A stretch of DNA of 64,000 nucleotides from Pollenia angustigena (Eukaryota > Arthropoda > Insecta > Diptera > Polleniidae), in assembly GCA_930367215.1 (NCBI GenBank), contig OV884058.1, forward strand, positions 218,096,208-218,160,207. The letters are read 5' to 3'. The notes under the pieces are model-generated. The model searched no databases, was not told the origin of the DNA, and worked only from the letters and a program-made list of their open reading frames with translations. The translations under genes and the position numbers were made by a program. Of this stretch, positions 21,561 through 32,937 are shown one piece after another (positions within the stretch are counted from its first letter, which is position 1; every line of letters starts with the position of its first letter).

Positions 21561-22544
21561 ATGAAAAAAATATTTTAGTGCAATTTTCTACATTAAGGCA
21601 ACGTCTTTTTCTGTTTTATTTGCTAACCAACCATACTTATTTTCTATTCACATAATAAAATCAATAAAATTTATCATTATTATTTTTAAGTTCAATAGTT
21701 AAACTTTGGTTCAATACCTGCCATTCGAAGAATTATTACTATTTTCATGCTAAACAGTATTTTATACAATTCAAAAAAAAAAAAAAAAATTATCTATTAA
21801 AAGAATCGATTTCAAAATATCATCATCTTGCAGCAAATACGGCAAGTATCAACATCTAACGATAACTCAATAACAACATTGTACAACAAAATGAATGGCA
21901 GCTGAAGCAGATGGAAAAAAACCAAACTAAAGTGTAACTATCAACAGCACAAAGTAAACTTTGTATAAAGAAAGAAAAAAGTGAAAAAAAACAATTTACA
22001 AAAATCCTCTAACTAAACAAGTAAAAAATTGCAGTATCTCAACTGTTCTGTGGTTGTGTTCTATAAAAATATGAGGTTTCCTGTAAAGAAACCACAATAA
22101 CGACAATTATCTTCCATCATCTTTTACTTGCGTACATCGTTCTAGTCTTTTTATCGGATGCTCCTCTAGCCGGTGTTTGGCGCAATTCAAACTGGTCATT
22201 GTTTGTCAACACAAAATAATCTTCTTAAGACTTGGTTTCTAGTCCTGCTGCTGCGCTGCTGTTGCTCTTGTTGTCACTACTACATCTAATGCTGGTGCTT
22301 GTATTGTTATGATATGCCACAATAAACAAGTACAGCAATTCTTTCCAAGTTATTTGTACAAGTGATATAAAGAGATAGATTATGTTTAAGAATATGTACA
22401 CCAAACAAAGTTTATAAAAATAAATAATAATAATTCATTACAGATTGTGTCTAACGGCTGGATTTATTGCCATAAAGTAATTATGAAATATGAAATGAGG
22501 TTAGCGGAACAGGAGACAGATAAGTTTATTGGTTTCCATAAAAA
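21561..22544. other. CAA/CAG-rich interval, no gene supported
   Basis: 21830-22110 is A/C-rich with AACAAC runs, and 22230-22300 has CTG/TTG runs. Such composition occurs in fly introns and UTRs, but there is no open frame or splice pattern I can defend. Confidence 0.35.
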
Positions 22545-23287
22545 TTTGTTCTATTCTGAACAAGATAGAAAAAGTTTCTCTCTTTTAAGTAGGTCACCGT
22601 CCCGACTTGCAATTTTTTGTTGCAGCAATTCTTGAGTTTATTGGTAAGAGCGGTGACGATGACCAACTCTACCTAATAGGAAAACGCTCTCTCTTCTAAG
22701 CAATTTTTTTTATAAAAACATATCAAGCACCGTTTATTTAAAAGAAATGTTTATTTCGAAACAGCTTTTCTATGAGACATATAAAATGTTTTTTCTAAGC
22801 AACACTTCTATTAGAAAAGTTGTGCCCGTTTAATCAATTTTTCTATAGCAAAAATCGTTTATTTTTTTTAAGCAACTTTTTTTAAAGAAAGTTGCTCTTC
22901 TTTTAGCAAAGTCTTTTACTTATCTACAGAGAAAATAGTTTTCTTCTAAGCACCTTTTCTATAAGACAGTTGGAATTAAAGTGTAATTTAAAAAAGAAAT
23001 GCTCTCTCGAGTCGTCATATAAGTTCTAGAATTTGGTAGCTACCTTCTAAGAATTTTTCTTTGAAGATAGTGGCTATTTTTAAGGAATTTTCTAAAGGAG
23101 AAAACTGAGTTATACTAATCATCTTTCCATTAGATAAAGCAGCTCCCTTTTAAGCAACTTTTCTAAAGAGAAAGTAGCCTTCTTTCAAACAACTTTTCTA
23201 ATAAGAAAGCTGCTTTCTTTCAAGCCAGTGTTAAGAAGATAAAGTCTCTCTCTTCGAAGCAGTTTTTTTTTATAGAGAAAAGGAGAA

Positions 23288-23941
23288 TTCATCCATGCGT
23301 TCCGAACAATATTTTAGTACGTAGAATAATTTTGTTAATGAGAGTGTTCTGCAGAACGACAAAGCTACCATATGGTTTACAGATGTCAACAATTATACAA
23401 AATGGCAGCACAAGCATTCAACTTATATTGAATTGTTTTCTAAAAGTGTGTTAAAGAAAATGGACGAAAAAAGGAAAGTGATTTTATTATTTTTACTTTT
23501 ATATTTTTTATTTAATTATTCAGAAAAAAAACAATAATTTTAACTTTTATGTACAAATTGAAAAAAAGTAGCTACTCAGTTATTTTGCTCTGAACAAGAA
23601 TTAAACCCAAGGTGAATTAATTTTTTAGGTTGCGTTGAAAGCACAGATGTGCTACTTTTTTTCTAAATTAGTGAGAGCAGTTTCAAAAGTTACTTGTGTT
23701 TTTTATATGTATATCGCCCAACGAAAGCAACAAATAAAACACAATGTTCTGTTTTTGCTGTTGTTACATGTTGTAGTGTCACCACCACCCTAAACATGAA
23801 TTCGCCTTGATTAAACCAATTCAAGAAAAAACTTGCCGAACAAAATAATTTCTCTCTATTTCTCTCAAAAGTAAGATGTCAAATTCAATATTAAAAAATT
23901 TTGTCCGGACAAAAATATTTTTCGGAACGCATGGGTGAATC
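23288..23941. mobile_element. Inverted-repeat element, ends ATTCAYCCATGCGTTCCG
   Basis: The ends ATTCATCCATGCGTTCCGAA and ATTCACCCATGCGTTCCGAA are inverted over about 30 bp, extending to AATATTTT. It splits the 35-bp minisatellite. No clear target duplication and no coding sequence. Confidence 0.78.
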
Positions 23942-24056
23942 GAGCTTAAGTTGCTCTTTTCAAAGCAACTTTTAAATAAAAAATTTTTCTCTTTTATTAA
24001 ATTTTTTTTTATAGAAAACTTTGCTCTCTTTTCATTAATCTTTTGATAGAGTCTTA

Positions 24057-24326
24057 AGGCTCAACCATAATATGCATAGCCTTGCTTAACCTACTGTCAA
24101 AAATTAACAAAAAGTCTCTCAAATGTACTTAAAAAAACAAAAACAAAATAAAAAAACATTTGATTCCGTACGGAATGTGCGATTAGATTCGCACCTTGCT
24201 TAAGCAAATGACACTTTTATTAAACTTAGCAAAATGTTTCCTTAAGTTCAATATGGTTTGCCTTATATAATTTACATGTATTCGCACATTTGCTTAAGCC
24301 AACTTAAGCACATTATGGTTGAGCCT
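24057..24326. mobile_element. MITE with AGG ends and TTA duplication
   Basis: The ends AGGCTCAACCATAATATGC and AGGCTCAACCATAATGTGC are inverted. TTA flanks at 24054-24056 and 24327-24329. The interior is AT-rich with inverted TTGCTTAA motifs. PIF/Harbinger-like by its TWA duplication (inference). Confidence 0.85.
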
Positions 24327-24364
24327 TTAAGCAAATTTTCTTTGAGACAATTTTTATCTTCTAA

Positions 24365-24586
24365 GACCATATTTACACTATGCAATTAACTCCGCAACTG
24401 GCCGCAACTTTCGCATGCAACTTTTTGTTTGTTAGCAAGAGGTCTAGGGAAGAAAACGGGGTTGAAAAAGTTGAAAAAATGCTTGAAAAAAATGTAAATG
24501 TAAATGTGAAAAAAGTTTCGTAGCAACTACTTTAAAAGAAATTAGAAAAAAAACTCGGAGTTAATTGCATAGATGTAAATGCGGTC
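24365..24586. mobile_element. MITE with GACC ends and TAA duplication
   Basis: GACCATATTTACACTATGC and GACCGCATTTACATCTATGC are inverted and continue through AATTAACTCCG. TAA flanks at 24362-24364 and 24587-24589. The centre holds repeated AAAAAGTTGAAAAA motifs. Confidence 0.85.
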
Positions 24587-25006
24587 TAACAAAAAATAGT
24601 ACCCCTCATCAGAGCAATATTTTTTAAAGTTGTTCTTTTTTTTAACAATATAGCAATATATAATTTTCTGAAAGAAAGTGATTTTCTTTGTTGTAACTTA
24701 TTTGTAGAGAAAGAAGAATTTTTCTCAACTCTTTCAAAAAAAAAAAAAAAAAAACTGCTGGGGTCAGAGCTGCCAGATTTGACGATTTATCGTCATTTTG
24801 ACGATTTTTTGTTCCGAAATTAGCAAAGTGCCTATTTGCTGATTTTTGTCTAAAAAGTGACGATTTTTTCAGTCTCCGAAGTCTGAATAAAACATTACAT
24901 TTTCGGACAATTTCGTTTTTTAATCTTGGAATGTTTAACAGCCGTACCTTAATAAAACGGAAGGCGGAACGTTTTCTTTCGCTTAGCTTTTACGCTGATA
25001 TGCCAT

Positions 25007-25189
25007 ACCAAAGCGAGAGCGTCAACGTTGTGTCACGAACAGTAGTGATAGATTTCTTGTTTAATAAAACCCACAAATTATAATTAAAAATAGAGACACC
25101 AAAGCGAGAGCGTCAACGTTGTGTCACGAACAGTAGTGATAGATTTCTTGTTTAATAAAACCCACAAATTATAATTAAAAATAGAGATA
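25007..25189 (+). repeat. 91-bp tandem duplication
   Basis: CCAAAGCGAGAGCGTCAACG begins at 25008 and again at 25099. The two copies are identical as far as I can read, which suggests a recent duplication. Confidence 0.92.
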
Positions 25190-25573
25190 AAAACGCTAAA
25201 TACCTAAATTGCCATTATTCATTAACAATAGTGCCAACTTCACTACTAAGCAAGCTGTCAAAATCGGGTTTTCCAATTGCAAAGCGATCAGGCCGCTCTA
25301 TCAAAAACTAGAAATCTCTCTCTGCTTTTGTTTTGGTAAGGCTGTAATATGGAAGTCTTAAGAAAATCTTTGATTATTTTCAAAGTACAAGAACAACAAT
25401 GTTATGCTTTGTTTATCTTTCGTCAAACCATCATCGAATGAATCTTTTACGGCTCTCTGTATAAATCATATTTTTAACAATTATACGGCAAGCATTTCAC
25501 GAGTTTTAGAGAATATCTACATGAGTCTCATACGATTCTTTACATGAAAGTCTCGCTAGATTACACTAATTGA

Positions 25574-25950
25574 CAGTTTTTTGACCAATTGAATCTGACA
25601 CCTAATTTTTATGTAAAAATGTCCGCTGAATCAGACTTGTCAAAAGTAGAACAGTTTTCGGAGATATTCCAAAATAACCGTTATTTGTGTTTTTAAAAAA
25701 AGATGATGTGACTGCAATGCAAATATCTTCATAAGTTTATGTATTTCTTTCTTTTTCGTGAAAGGCAAACAATTTCTAAAATAACCATGAGTCGTTTGTG
25801 AAGATGAGTCAATAAATAGTAGAGTTATAGTGGACAAAAATTCAAATTTTATTATAAATTTGATGATTTTTTGCAATTTTGCTCTTTTTTTCATATTCGG
25901 ATTCAGCGGACAATTTTAAATCAAGATTAGGTGTCAGATTCATTTGGTCA
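25574..25950. repeat. Imperfect 53-bp inverted repeat
   Basis: GAATCTGACACCTAATTTTT...TGTCCGCTGAATC on the left pairs with GGATTCAGCGGACA...GATTAGGTGTCAGATTC on the right. CTAGATTACACTAATTG just upstream resembles the terminus of the 30933 MITE (AGGCTAGATTACACTAT). It may be a decayed nested MITE. Confidence 0.65.
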
Positions 25951-26579
25951 CGACTTTGCTCTTAAACGATTCCCACAACGATTGTAGAAGCGTTTTTCGC
26001 TGTGCTATGAAATAATCTCACTCGTGGTACAGTTTTTCCCGTGTAAGAAATCTTCTACGATTAAAAAATGCGGTCATCGACGATCAAAGACGCTCATAAT
26101 GAGACTCCCAGTATCTTTTACACGATTGAAAATGCTAGCTGGGTATGAAGTAATTATGTTTTTGTTTGAATGTTTTTTTTTTTTTTTTTATAGAAGTTGA
26201 ACAAAAATTGTTTAAAAACAACTACATTTTAAGTTGTCCGATTTTTTGATAAAGACGATTTTTTTATTTTTTCTCTGGAAACTGACGATTTTCTCATAAA
26301 TTTATCTGGCAGCCCTGGCTGGGATCTAATTGCCGCACACGATATCGAGCAAAATCGATCGAAATTTTTATTTTGGTATCATTTCTCTCGATATCAAATG
26401 AAATGTATCGTAATTTGAGATTATAGCATTCGATATCGAGTTACCTAAGACATTAAATCTATCGAATTTTCATTCGATATGTCAGTGTCTATCGTATGCA
26501 GAAAAATACGATAGTCAACTCGATACGATAGCATACTCGATATCGAATGCGGTAATTAGGCCCCTGCTCTCTTCTAAAC

Positions 26580-26906
26580 AAGGCGAATTTAAAAAGGTTA
26601 GTGCAAGTCTACAACTACAAAAAGCACCATGTATTTTGTTTTTGCAATTTAATAGATAGCTGTCAAACATTTTTTATTGCAAATTAAAATTATCACTTAT
26701 TTATGAAAGAAATTATTAAATTAACTTTAATTATTCGCAGTTTTGAAATTTTTTATTATAAAAATAATATTTTTAGCACTTTTCAATCAACTTCTTCTCA
26801 AAACAAACTTATATTTTGACAATTTCGTATTTGTTTTTTTAATTCGCCGTGGAGACAGCTGATGAACGGCTGACGAGTTGAGTTTACCTTTTTAAATTCG
26901 CCTTGC
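26580..26906. mobile_element. Element with AAGGCGAATTTAAAAAGGT ends
   Basis: AAGGCGAATTTAAAAAGGT at the left is inverted at the right (ACCTTTTTAAATTCGCCTT), about 19 bp. It splits the minisatellite. AATTCGCCTTGAT motifs at 23808 and 27069 may be related ends. No clear target duplication. Confidence 0.75.
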
Positions 26907-26940
26907 TTATAAGCAAATTTTTTTTATTAAATTCAACTAT

Positions 26941-27857
26941 AGGTGGTGACGGAACTACAACAATCTAAAAACAACAGAAACAACATAGGGTTTTTTTCAT
27001 TGCATTGTTAGTGCTTATAACTCAAAATGTCAACCATTCTTAGCAAAACACTAACAAATCTAAACAAGTTAATTCGCCTTGATGCTGCATTTCTATTGTT
27101 TATTCAAGCAGATATTTTTAAAAAGAAAAAGTGCTTTATACCGGCCATTATTACAACAAAAATTTTCCCTTTTTTTAAAAAAAGTTGCAATTTTCTATTG
27201 ATATGTTTCATAACGTCTGTCAATTTCAGCATGCCCTTTCACCCTACAGCTCTTAACAATATCACTAGAATCAATATTAAATTGCCACCTTAAGGAAAAC
27301 ATGAAAAACTATTACAAAAACATTTCTTATGAAATCAGACATCGAATGATGCCATAAGTTGATACGTTCGCACGCTCTTCTAAAGTCCAATCAGCTTTGT
27401 GTAAGTAATACATCTTCAACATGACGATTACAATGATACAATTCGAACTATGAGATTTCCAATAATAAGATGATATATGAGATCTTATAATGATGATATA
27501 TCAAAAAAATAAATAGAAAAGCAATAATAAAAGATGATAAACATAAAAAATGGCAAGAAAATTGCAACGTAATATTAAAATTTTTCATTTCACAGCCAAT
27601 GAAATCGCAAAGACAATAGACAAATGTGCAAATAAGATTTTGTGGGGTAGCAAAAGGGGATGTTTCACTTGGAGTAAAAACTTTAAACTTCGTATATTTA
27701 ATAAGAAGACTTAAGTAAGAGGAAGAAGTTTATTTAATAAGATTTGACGTTAGTGAACAGGTGAATAGGTTCTACTACGTAAAAAATTTCAAGATATTAA
27801 TTACTTGAAATGCAGCTGTAAACATTGAATTACAAATATTATTTGATAAAAACAATA
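26941..27857. other. Interval with nothing identified
   Basis: The 88-codon open frame at 27027-27293 has no motif, signal peptide or codon bias that would support a gene. Confidence 0.35.
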
Positions 27858-27859
27858 CA

Positions 27860-29537
27860 CAGTGAAACATCGCATATCCGGACACTCAAAGTCACGGTGT
27901 TTGTGTTCGGTTATTAGAGATATCCGCTTATTTGATAATGATAAATGTAATTAAAGCAATGAAACACTAGACTGAAGTGGTTGAAAAAAAATATTTAGAG
28001 TAGAGTATAACCTAGATCGTTTCAATTTGAGTGATGAAATGCGACAAAGTCGTCTCTGGCAAGATTGAAGAATGTATGGAATCAGATATTTTTACATGTA
28101 TCTTGTGTTCAGACTAACTAACCTCCACCACGGTGCTTAAATTAATTATTTCAATACAGTCATCTTCAGCGTAGACGCTTTCATCCACTTTTAAAAATTC
28201 GTCAGAGACATTTCATTGACCCAACAGTTTCTTCTAAATTTGCATACGTTGCAAATGGGTTTTCATCGGTAGCATCAAAATCCGAAAGATTTTAACTAGC
28301 TGATGAGAATCCAGCTTTCTGAATGTCATTTTGTATTTCTAAAACAGACAACAAGAACTAAACAAACAACTTTTCCAAATAAACAGCAATGAGTGTGTAC
28401 CATTGTGTAAACAGGGGAATCACCAATTTATTGGCATTAACACAAATTTTAATCGGAGTTGCAAAAAGAAAAACTATTAATAAAATAAAACTTTTGTTAG
28501 CGTATTTATGAAAGATATTTTTTTAAAAAAGTAAGAGTGCTAAATTCGTCTATGCCTAATTTTATTTACCCTTCCACATGGTGAAGTTATAAATAAATCT
28601 ATTTTGGGCCACGCACAGTACTCCAATACTGTCCACATTCTGTCGGATGTTGTGTTGATAATTTGAAAACGTTTGATTTTTCCGTTCTCCAGATATACAG
28701 ATAAAAACGGACAGGCGGACATCGTTAAAGCAACTTCACTTTACATTTATGTATTTGTTATGTGTAAAAAGTTTAAGTGTCATTATTACAACTGAAAGTT
28801 AAGATTAAATTTACAGATAGAAATGTGTTATCTGTCAAAAATCGTCTGTTATCTGCCGGCTAAAAGCTAACGCCAAGTTATAATAATGGCCCTAAAAAAA
28901 TAATAATAATAAACCAGATTTGCACAAAAACAGAGGGACATCGTTAAACCAACTGTTCTGTACATGGACGTATTTGTATTATCAAAACACACAAAAAACT
29001 CTAAACAAAAAAAAAGAAAACAAAAGGGAACTGTTATTTTCGGTGACGCCATTTGTGGACCGATCTTGCTGAATTTCAATAGCAAATAATTCCGGACTTT
29101 ATGTTAAATAAATGTATAACAAACTAGCCCCCATCATATCTGTGGTGTTCGGAAAACCCATTTCAACGGTCAAACGGCTGACGATCAGATCGACAGACAC
29201 AAAGACGGACATCGTTAAAAAGACTTCGCTCCTCATAAGGACCCAGAACATATACATACATATACTTTATAGGGCCAAGATCAATATTAGAGAAATTACA
29301 AATGGAATGACAAACTTATAACTATACCCTTTTACCTTCGGTGAAAGGTAGACAAATTATTTAAGTTTAGTGTCCGCGTGCGGTTATTATAAAGTCCGGT
29401 TGTGGGAATAATACATAATGTATGAAAAAATTAATGCGCAGCTTGGATAAACAAAATATGGGAGGTATCCGGCTATGAAAGGTGTCCGTAATGTGAAGTG
29501 TCTGTTATGGGAGGTATCCGTTATGGAAGGTTTCACT
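27860..29537. mobile_element. pogo-like element split by a DINE-like element
   Basis: The left end CAGTGAAACATCGCATATCC and the right end (inverted GAGTGAAACCTTCCATAAC) match, with TA on the right. GGAGGTATCCGTTATG-type motifs repeat at the right. Without the DINE-like insertion (28528-29352) it is about 850 bp. CAGTGAAAC-type ends are characteristic of pogo/Tigger elements. No transposase frame remains. Confidence 0.7.
28528..29352 (-). mobile_element. DINE-like family C copy
   Basis: On the plus strand it begins AAGTAAGAGTGCTAAATTCG and closes with ATACCCTTTTACCTTCGGTGA. It shares TACTTTATAGGG, ATTTGTGGACCGATCTTGC and ACGGACATCGTTAAA with the 62-kb copy. There are internal deletions, and part of the 3' segment appears twice (28620-28700 and 28990-29060). 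Confidence 0.75.
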
Positions 29538-30150
29538 CTATTGTTATACAGAGTCGGAAAAAAACCTTTGCACTATTTATTTAAGACAAAAAAATTGCAT
29601 TTTATCTCTACTTTATAAAAGTATTTATTAAAAGATTTTCTTGTATTTTGTCATGTTTTGCACAGAAGCTACACAAAATGTTGACACAGTCGTTAAGACA
29701 CACACACATATACATAAGATCATTTGAGGTCATATAAAAATGTTAACTAAACGAAACTAACTCAATAAACTAACACAGATACAAACTGACCAGTGACTAA
29801 AGCATGTCAAAGATGTTGTTGAAATAAAATATGAAATTCTGATAATGGACCTCAAATGGCAAAAGCAGCAGATGATAATAATGGAAATGACAGCATCCTG
29901 TTTAAAGAAAAAATTGCAATGTTTGCAATAACCCAACAAACACGGAGGTTTGGTTTCAAATTGAAAATTATTTGAAATCAAGCCCTTTCCCAAATGACAA
30001 ACTATTGAAAATAATTTGAACTATGTTTTTCAAAATTCTTAACAAAAAGGGGAAATTATATTCAGCCAAAGATTTTGCGAAGGATTTTCTCTCAAAAACA
30101 CCTTACACCGCGACATCTGCTTTCGCAACTGACATAAAGAAGAACCCTAT
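29538..30150. other. Interval with one orphan element end
   Basis: CCCAACAAACACGGAGGTTTG at 29932 matches the terminus at 56035 (inverted), followed by TCAAATTGAAAATTATTTG. No partner end was found here. Confidence 0.5.
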
Positions 30151-30152
30151 CG

Positions 30153-30235
30153 GGTGCCCCGGTGGCCTAGCTGGTAGTGAGTTGCGGGTTAGAGACAAGC
30201 TTAGAGTTTCGCGTGATTAACTTAGGGAAAGCGTG
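30153..30235 (+). mobile_element. tRNA-derived SINE, deleted copy
   Basis: CCCCGGTGGCCTAGCTGG carries an A-box-like TGGCCTAGCTGG. TTGCGGGTTAGA and GACAAGCTTAGAGTTTCGC then TTAACTTAGGGAA match, in order, the SINE at 43886-44049. About 45 bp of the middle (anticodon region and part of the body) is missing relative to that copy. Confidence 0.78.
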
Positions 30236-30282
30236 CTGTATAATGATATTTAAGTTTTTGTAGAGAGGGGTCTGCTCTTCGA

Positions 30283-30400
30283 CGTTGCTATTTCCGGCTT
30301 TCACAATGTCACCCTGCCGTCCTTGCAGGCACAAGTTTGGTCTTGTCCTCGTTCACCATCAGACCCATCTTCGCTAATTCCTTCTCGATTCTGGAAATAT
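30283..30400 (-). pseudogene. Non-LTR reverse-transcriptase fragment
   Basis: The minus strand reads SRIEKELAKMGLMVNEDKTK, the conserved segment following the YADD box in Jockey/R1/I-type reverse transcriptases. A stop follows within ten codons, and flanking sequence shows no more of the domain. It sits next to the SINE fragment, so this spot holds two retroelement relics. Confidence 0.8.
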
Positions 30401-30929
30401 TAATATTTCTTTAATATTTATTTATTTAACCCGTTTAATACTAACGGGACATATGTGTCCCGTTGAGTAGTCCTACTTAACTGAAATCCAATTGCTTAAA
30501 TATATTCATATTTATTTTTGTCCCAACAGTTTTATCCAACCATGCTCTTGTTTAAATATTTTATTCTTGAAATTTCTACTGAAATGAGCTTTTAGTTTGA
30601 AGTTGATTGTGGCACGTGCTAGTTTAGTGAGGGAGTTTTTAGTAGTTTTACACCCGATTTTGCTTTGCTTCTTTCTTCATTATTAAAGCTGCTATTGTAT
30701 TAGTATTGAGTCGGCAACGATGATCAGTCTTTTCATATTTTATTTCCGTACATTTTGCGTACAGATTCAAAAGATACGAAAAATGTCAGGATTATACATG
30801 GTACTTGAAGTCATCAAAAGATACGAAAAATGTATCTTTCGTATCCTAATGGCAACACTGGTCTGACTAAAAAAAAAAAAAATTTAAACACTTGTGCCAA
30901 ACGCCAAAGAGATGTCAATTCATATCCGA
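30401..30929. other. Interval with possible orphan termini
   Basis: TTAACCCGTTTAATAC at 30426 and the palindrome CGGGACATATGTGTCCCG look like a piggyBac-type end (see findings). TGGCAACACTG at 30849 looks like an inverted hAT end (CAGTGTTGCCA). Neither has a partner. Confidence 0.35.
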
Positions 30930-30932
30930 TAA

Positions 30933-31280
30933 AGGCTAGATTACACTATCTCACAAGTCTTACGTATTCCATAATACTTTGTGAGATAGAAATCTAATGA
31001 GTTTTGTTGCGACTGTCAAACTGCCAAACATGACAGTTTGTGTTCAGACCATCACACAACGTATAAACACTCACACATGAAATAAAATGCAACCCTGATC
31101 CAATGAAAAGTATTATTGTTTAGAAATGTTTCAAAAAACGATGAAGTCGTATGGGATGTCAAACTTTTTTCTTAATACTTGTCAATTTCGTGACACATTG
31201 CATTCACACTATCACACTTTGTCATATTACTTGAGTTTTTGACATGTATTAATACAAAGTATAATAGTGTAATCTAGCCT
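30933..31280. mobile_element. MITE with AGGCTAGATTACACTAT ends
   Basis: AGGCTAGATTACACTAT is inverted exactly at the right. The flanks are TAA (left) and TTA (right), one mismatch from the TTA duplication seen for other AGG-ended MITEs here. The interior has repeated CACAAAGT/AATACTT-like motifs and TGACAGTTTG. No coding sequence. Confidence 0.8.
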
Positions 31281-31283
31281 TTA

Positions 31284-31796
31284 GCAAGACAATGTTAAAT
31301 GCTGAAATATAATAAAAATTAGAAATAGGCTTTCAAACGATTCTGTAAGTGCTTGCTCTGAACTAAAATCCTAATTTAAAAGAAATATTTTGTAATAATT
31401 TGTTAAAATAATTTAACTTTTAGTTTTATATAAATGCTGTTGGCTTTGAATTAATTCTGTGGCAATAAGTGCTTAAGTCAATTTGTTTAGTTTCATAAGA
31501 GAACATTTAAAACTTTAAAGGTGGCTTTTGTGAATTTACTCCGAATTTTATATAATCATCAGTCCTCTGCGGTTCTCCTCCTAATGTCAAAGTTGTTATT
31601 ATTCCAAATATTATTGCACATTGAAAAAATATAACCAAACAGACATTTTGCTATAACTTCCTCAAATATCCTATAAAATAATTGAAATTTTGCCCATGTG
31701 TACTTTTGAACATGAAGATCTTAAGGTGCCTTTAAGCACTTTTTCCTTTTTGCCACAGAAGTTGAATGCATTTATAAACTTATTGAATTGACCTCA

Positions 31797-31828
<32 letters not shown>

Positions 31829-32797
31829 TTAAATAATATTTTGCATCGATTTGTATTGAGCAGGAGTTCTCGGGACCCCGGGAAATTGAAAGATAAATCC
31901 CGCTTTCTCAGGAAATAAAAAAGTCCGGGAGAAGAAAAACTCTTATACGCATTCTTACTCAAAGAATTTAATTTTGTAATCACAAATTATTTTATATTAC
32001 GTTTATGTTTTATTTTTCTTTAAACCTTAAGTGTATACCTGGGCCTGGCCAGACATTTTTTTTTACTTTTTTCCAGTTTTTTCATATACATATGTGATTA
32101 TGAAATATTTTAGAACAAAACTTCATGTATTCCTTAATCAAAGAGCTTTTTACAATAAAACGAGAAAAGAGTGAAAACGTAAACACCGTGGCGTGGCACC
32201 TTGCCTAATAGAAATGTTGTGCATATTGTATCCATCTGGGCCTGACCATACAAAATGCAAGTTGTTAAAGACATTTGCCTTCAATTGTCTTTTTAAAATG
32301 TTTACATTTATTTTTCGCTTTATTGTTGTTTATTTTTTGAGATATGACTCTGTTGCAATAAAGGAGCGATATACCTACAAATCAATTTCAATTTGAGTTG
32401 AAATGTAAAAATCAAACTACATATTGGAAAAGGTTTAAGAATTGGGCTTGATATCAAATAATAAATTAATTTTATATCAAAGGTTTGACAGAGGCCCTAT
32501 GTTCCACCTAGGAACTACGGGAAATTAATAATAATAAAGGTTTGACTACATGTTTGCTGGGTACGTCAATGCACCGTTATATAAAGGTATTTATGACTGT
32601 GTGTGTGTGTGCGTGTGTGGACTGGTAAATACTTTCATCCGTTTATACTTGTTATAAACTCCTTTAATAACATCATTTATACAATTGACAGGTATTAAAA
32701 CATTGAAACTTAAATTGTTTAAACTTCGAGACTGGATTACAAAGCAAATATTATTCACAATATCTTCATATGTATGTAAATATATGCATAAAAGTAT
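31284..32797. other. AT-rich interval, nothing identified
   Basis: Includes a 24-bp poly-A run (31805-31828), a CCGGG-rich patch near 31860-31930 resembling hAT subterminal sequence, and a TG microsatellite near 32598-32620. GGGCCTGGCCAGACA (32041) and GGGCCTGACCATAC (32238) are weakly similar. No gene supported. Confidence 0.4.
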
Positions 32798-32937
32798 GTA
32801 TTTATAAGGGATGCCAAACAGGAAATCCCGAATCCCGAAATCCCGTTATTATGCGGGATTTTTAATATATCAACTTTGTGTACAAAAATGTTCGTTTTTA
32901 TTTTATCTATACAAAAAAAAAAAAAATTATTAAAAAT

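Larger units (their letters stand above)
24765..26317. mobile_element. hAT-type element, CAGRGCTGCCAGAT ends
   Basis: Inverted ends are CAGAGCTGCCAGAT and CAGGGCTGCCAGAT. The flanks GCTGGGGT (24757-24764) and GCTGGGAT (26318-26325) match at 7 of 8 positions. Subterminal GACGATTTT motifs repeat at both ends. The interior contains a 91-bp tandem duplication and an inverted repeat (about 25574-25630 with 25890-25950). No transposase frame. Confidence 0.82.
24758..26566. mobile_element. CAGGGGCCTAATTACCGC element, interrupted
   Basis: The right end (inverted CAGGGGCCTAATTACCGC, ending at 26566) pairs with CTGGGATCTAATTGCCGC at 26319. The first bases of its left end were duplicated when the 24765-26317 element inserted, so CTGGGG at 24758 is the separated true start. 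The remaining 248 bp is dense in CGATATCGA and TCGATA palindromes. It is probably a hAT-type MITE, but no duplication of its own was found. Confidence 0.65.
22545..26940 (+). repeat. 35-bp palindromic minisatellite split by insertions
   Basis: The clearest units start at 23142, 23177, 23212 and 23247, a 35-bp step, each GCT-CT-TTCTAAGCAAC followed by TTTTCTATAGAAAAGTT, itself a palindrome. Remnants reappear at 23945-24053, 24330-24362, 24620-24740, 26567-26578 and 26908-26940, each separated by an inserted element. The tract was therefore once continuous. Confidence 0.75.

Noticed and set aside
22150..22330. CTG/TTG-rich stretch as a host exon (minus strand polyglutamine)
   Set aside because: No sustained open frame or splice sites. 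The composition is common in fly non-coding DNA.
27027..27293. 88-codon open frame as a small host gene
   Set aside because: No motif, no supporting codon bias and AT-rich low-complexity composition. A frame of this length is expected by chance.
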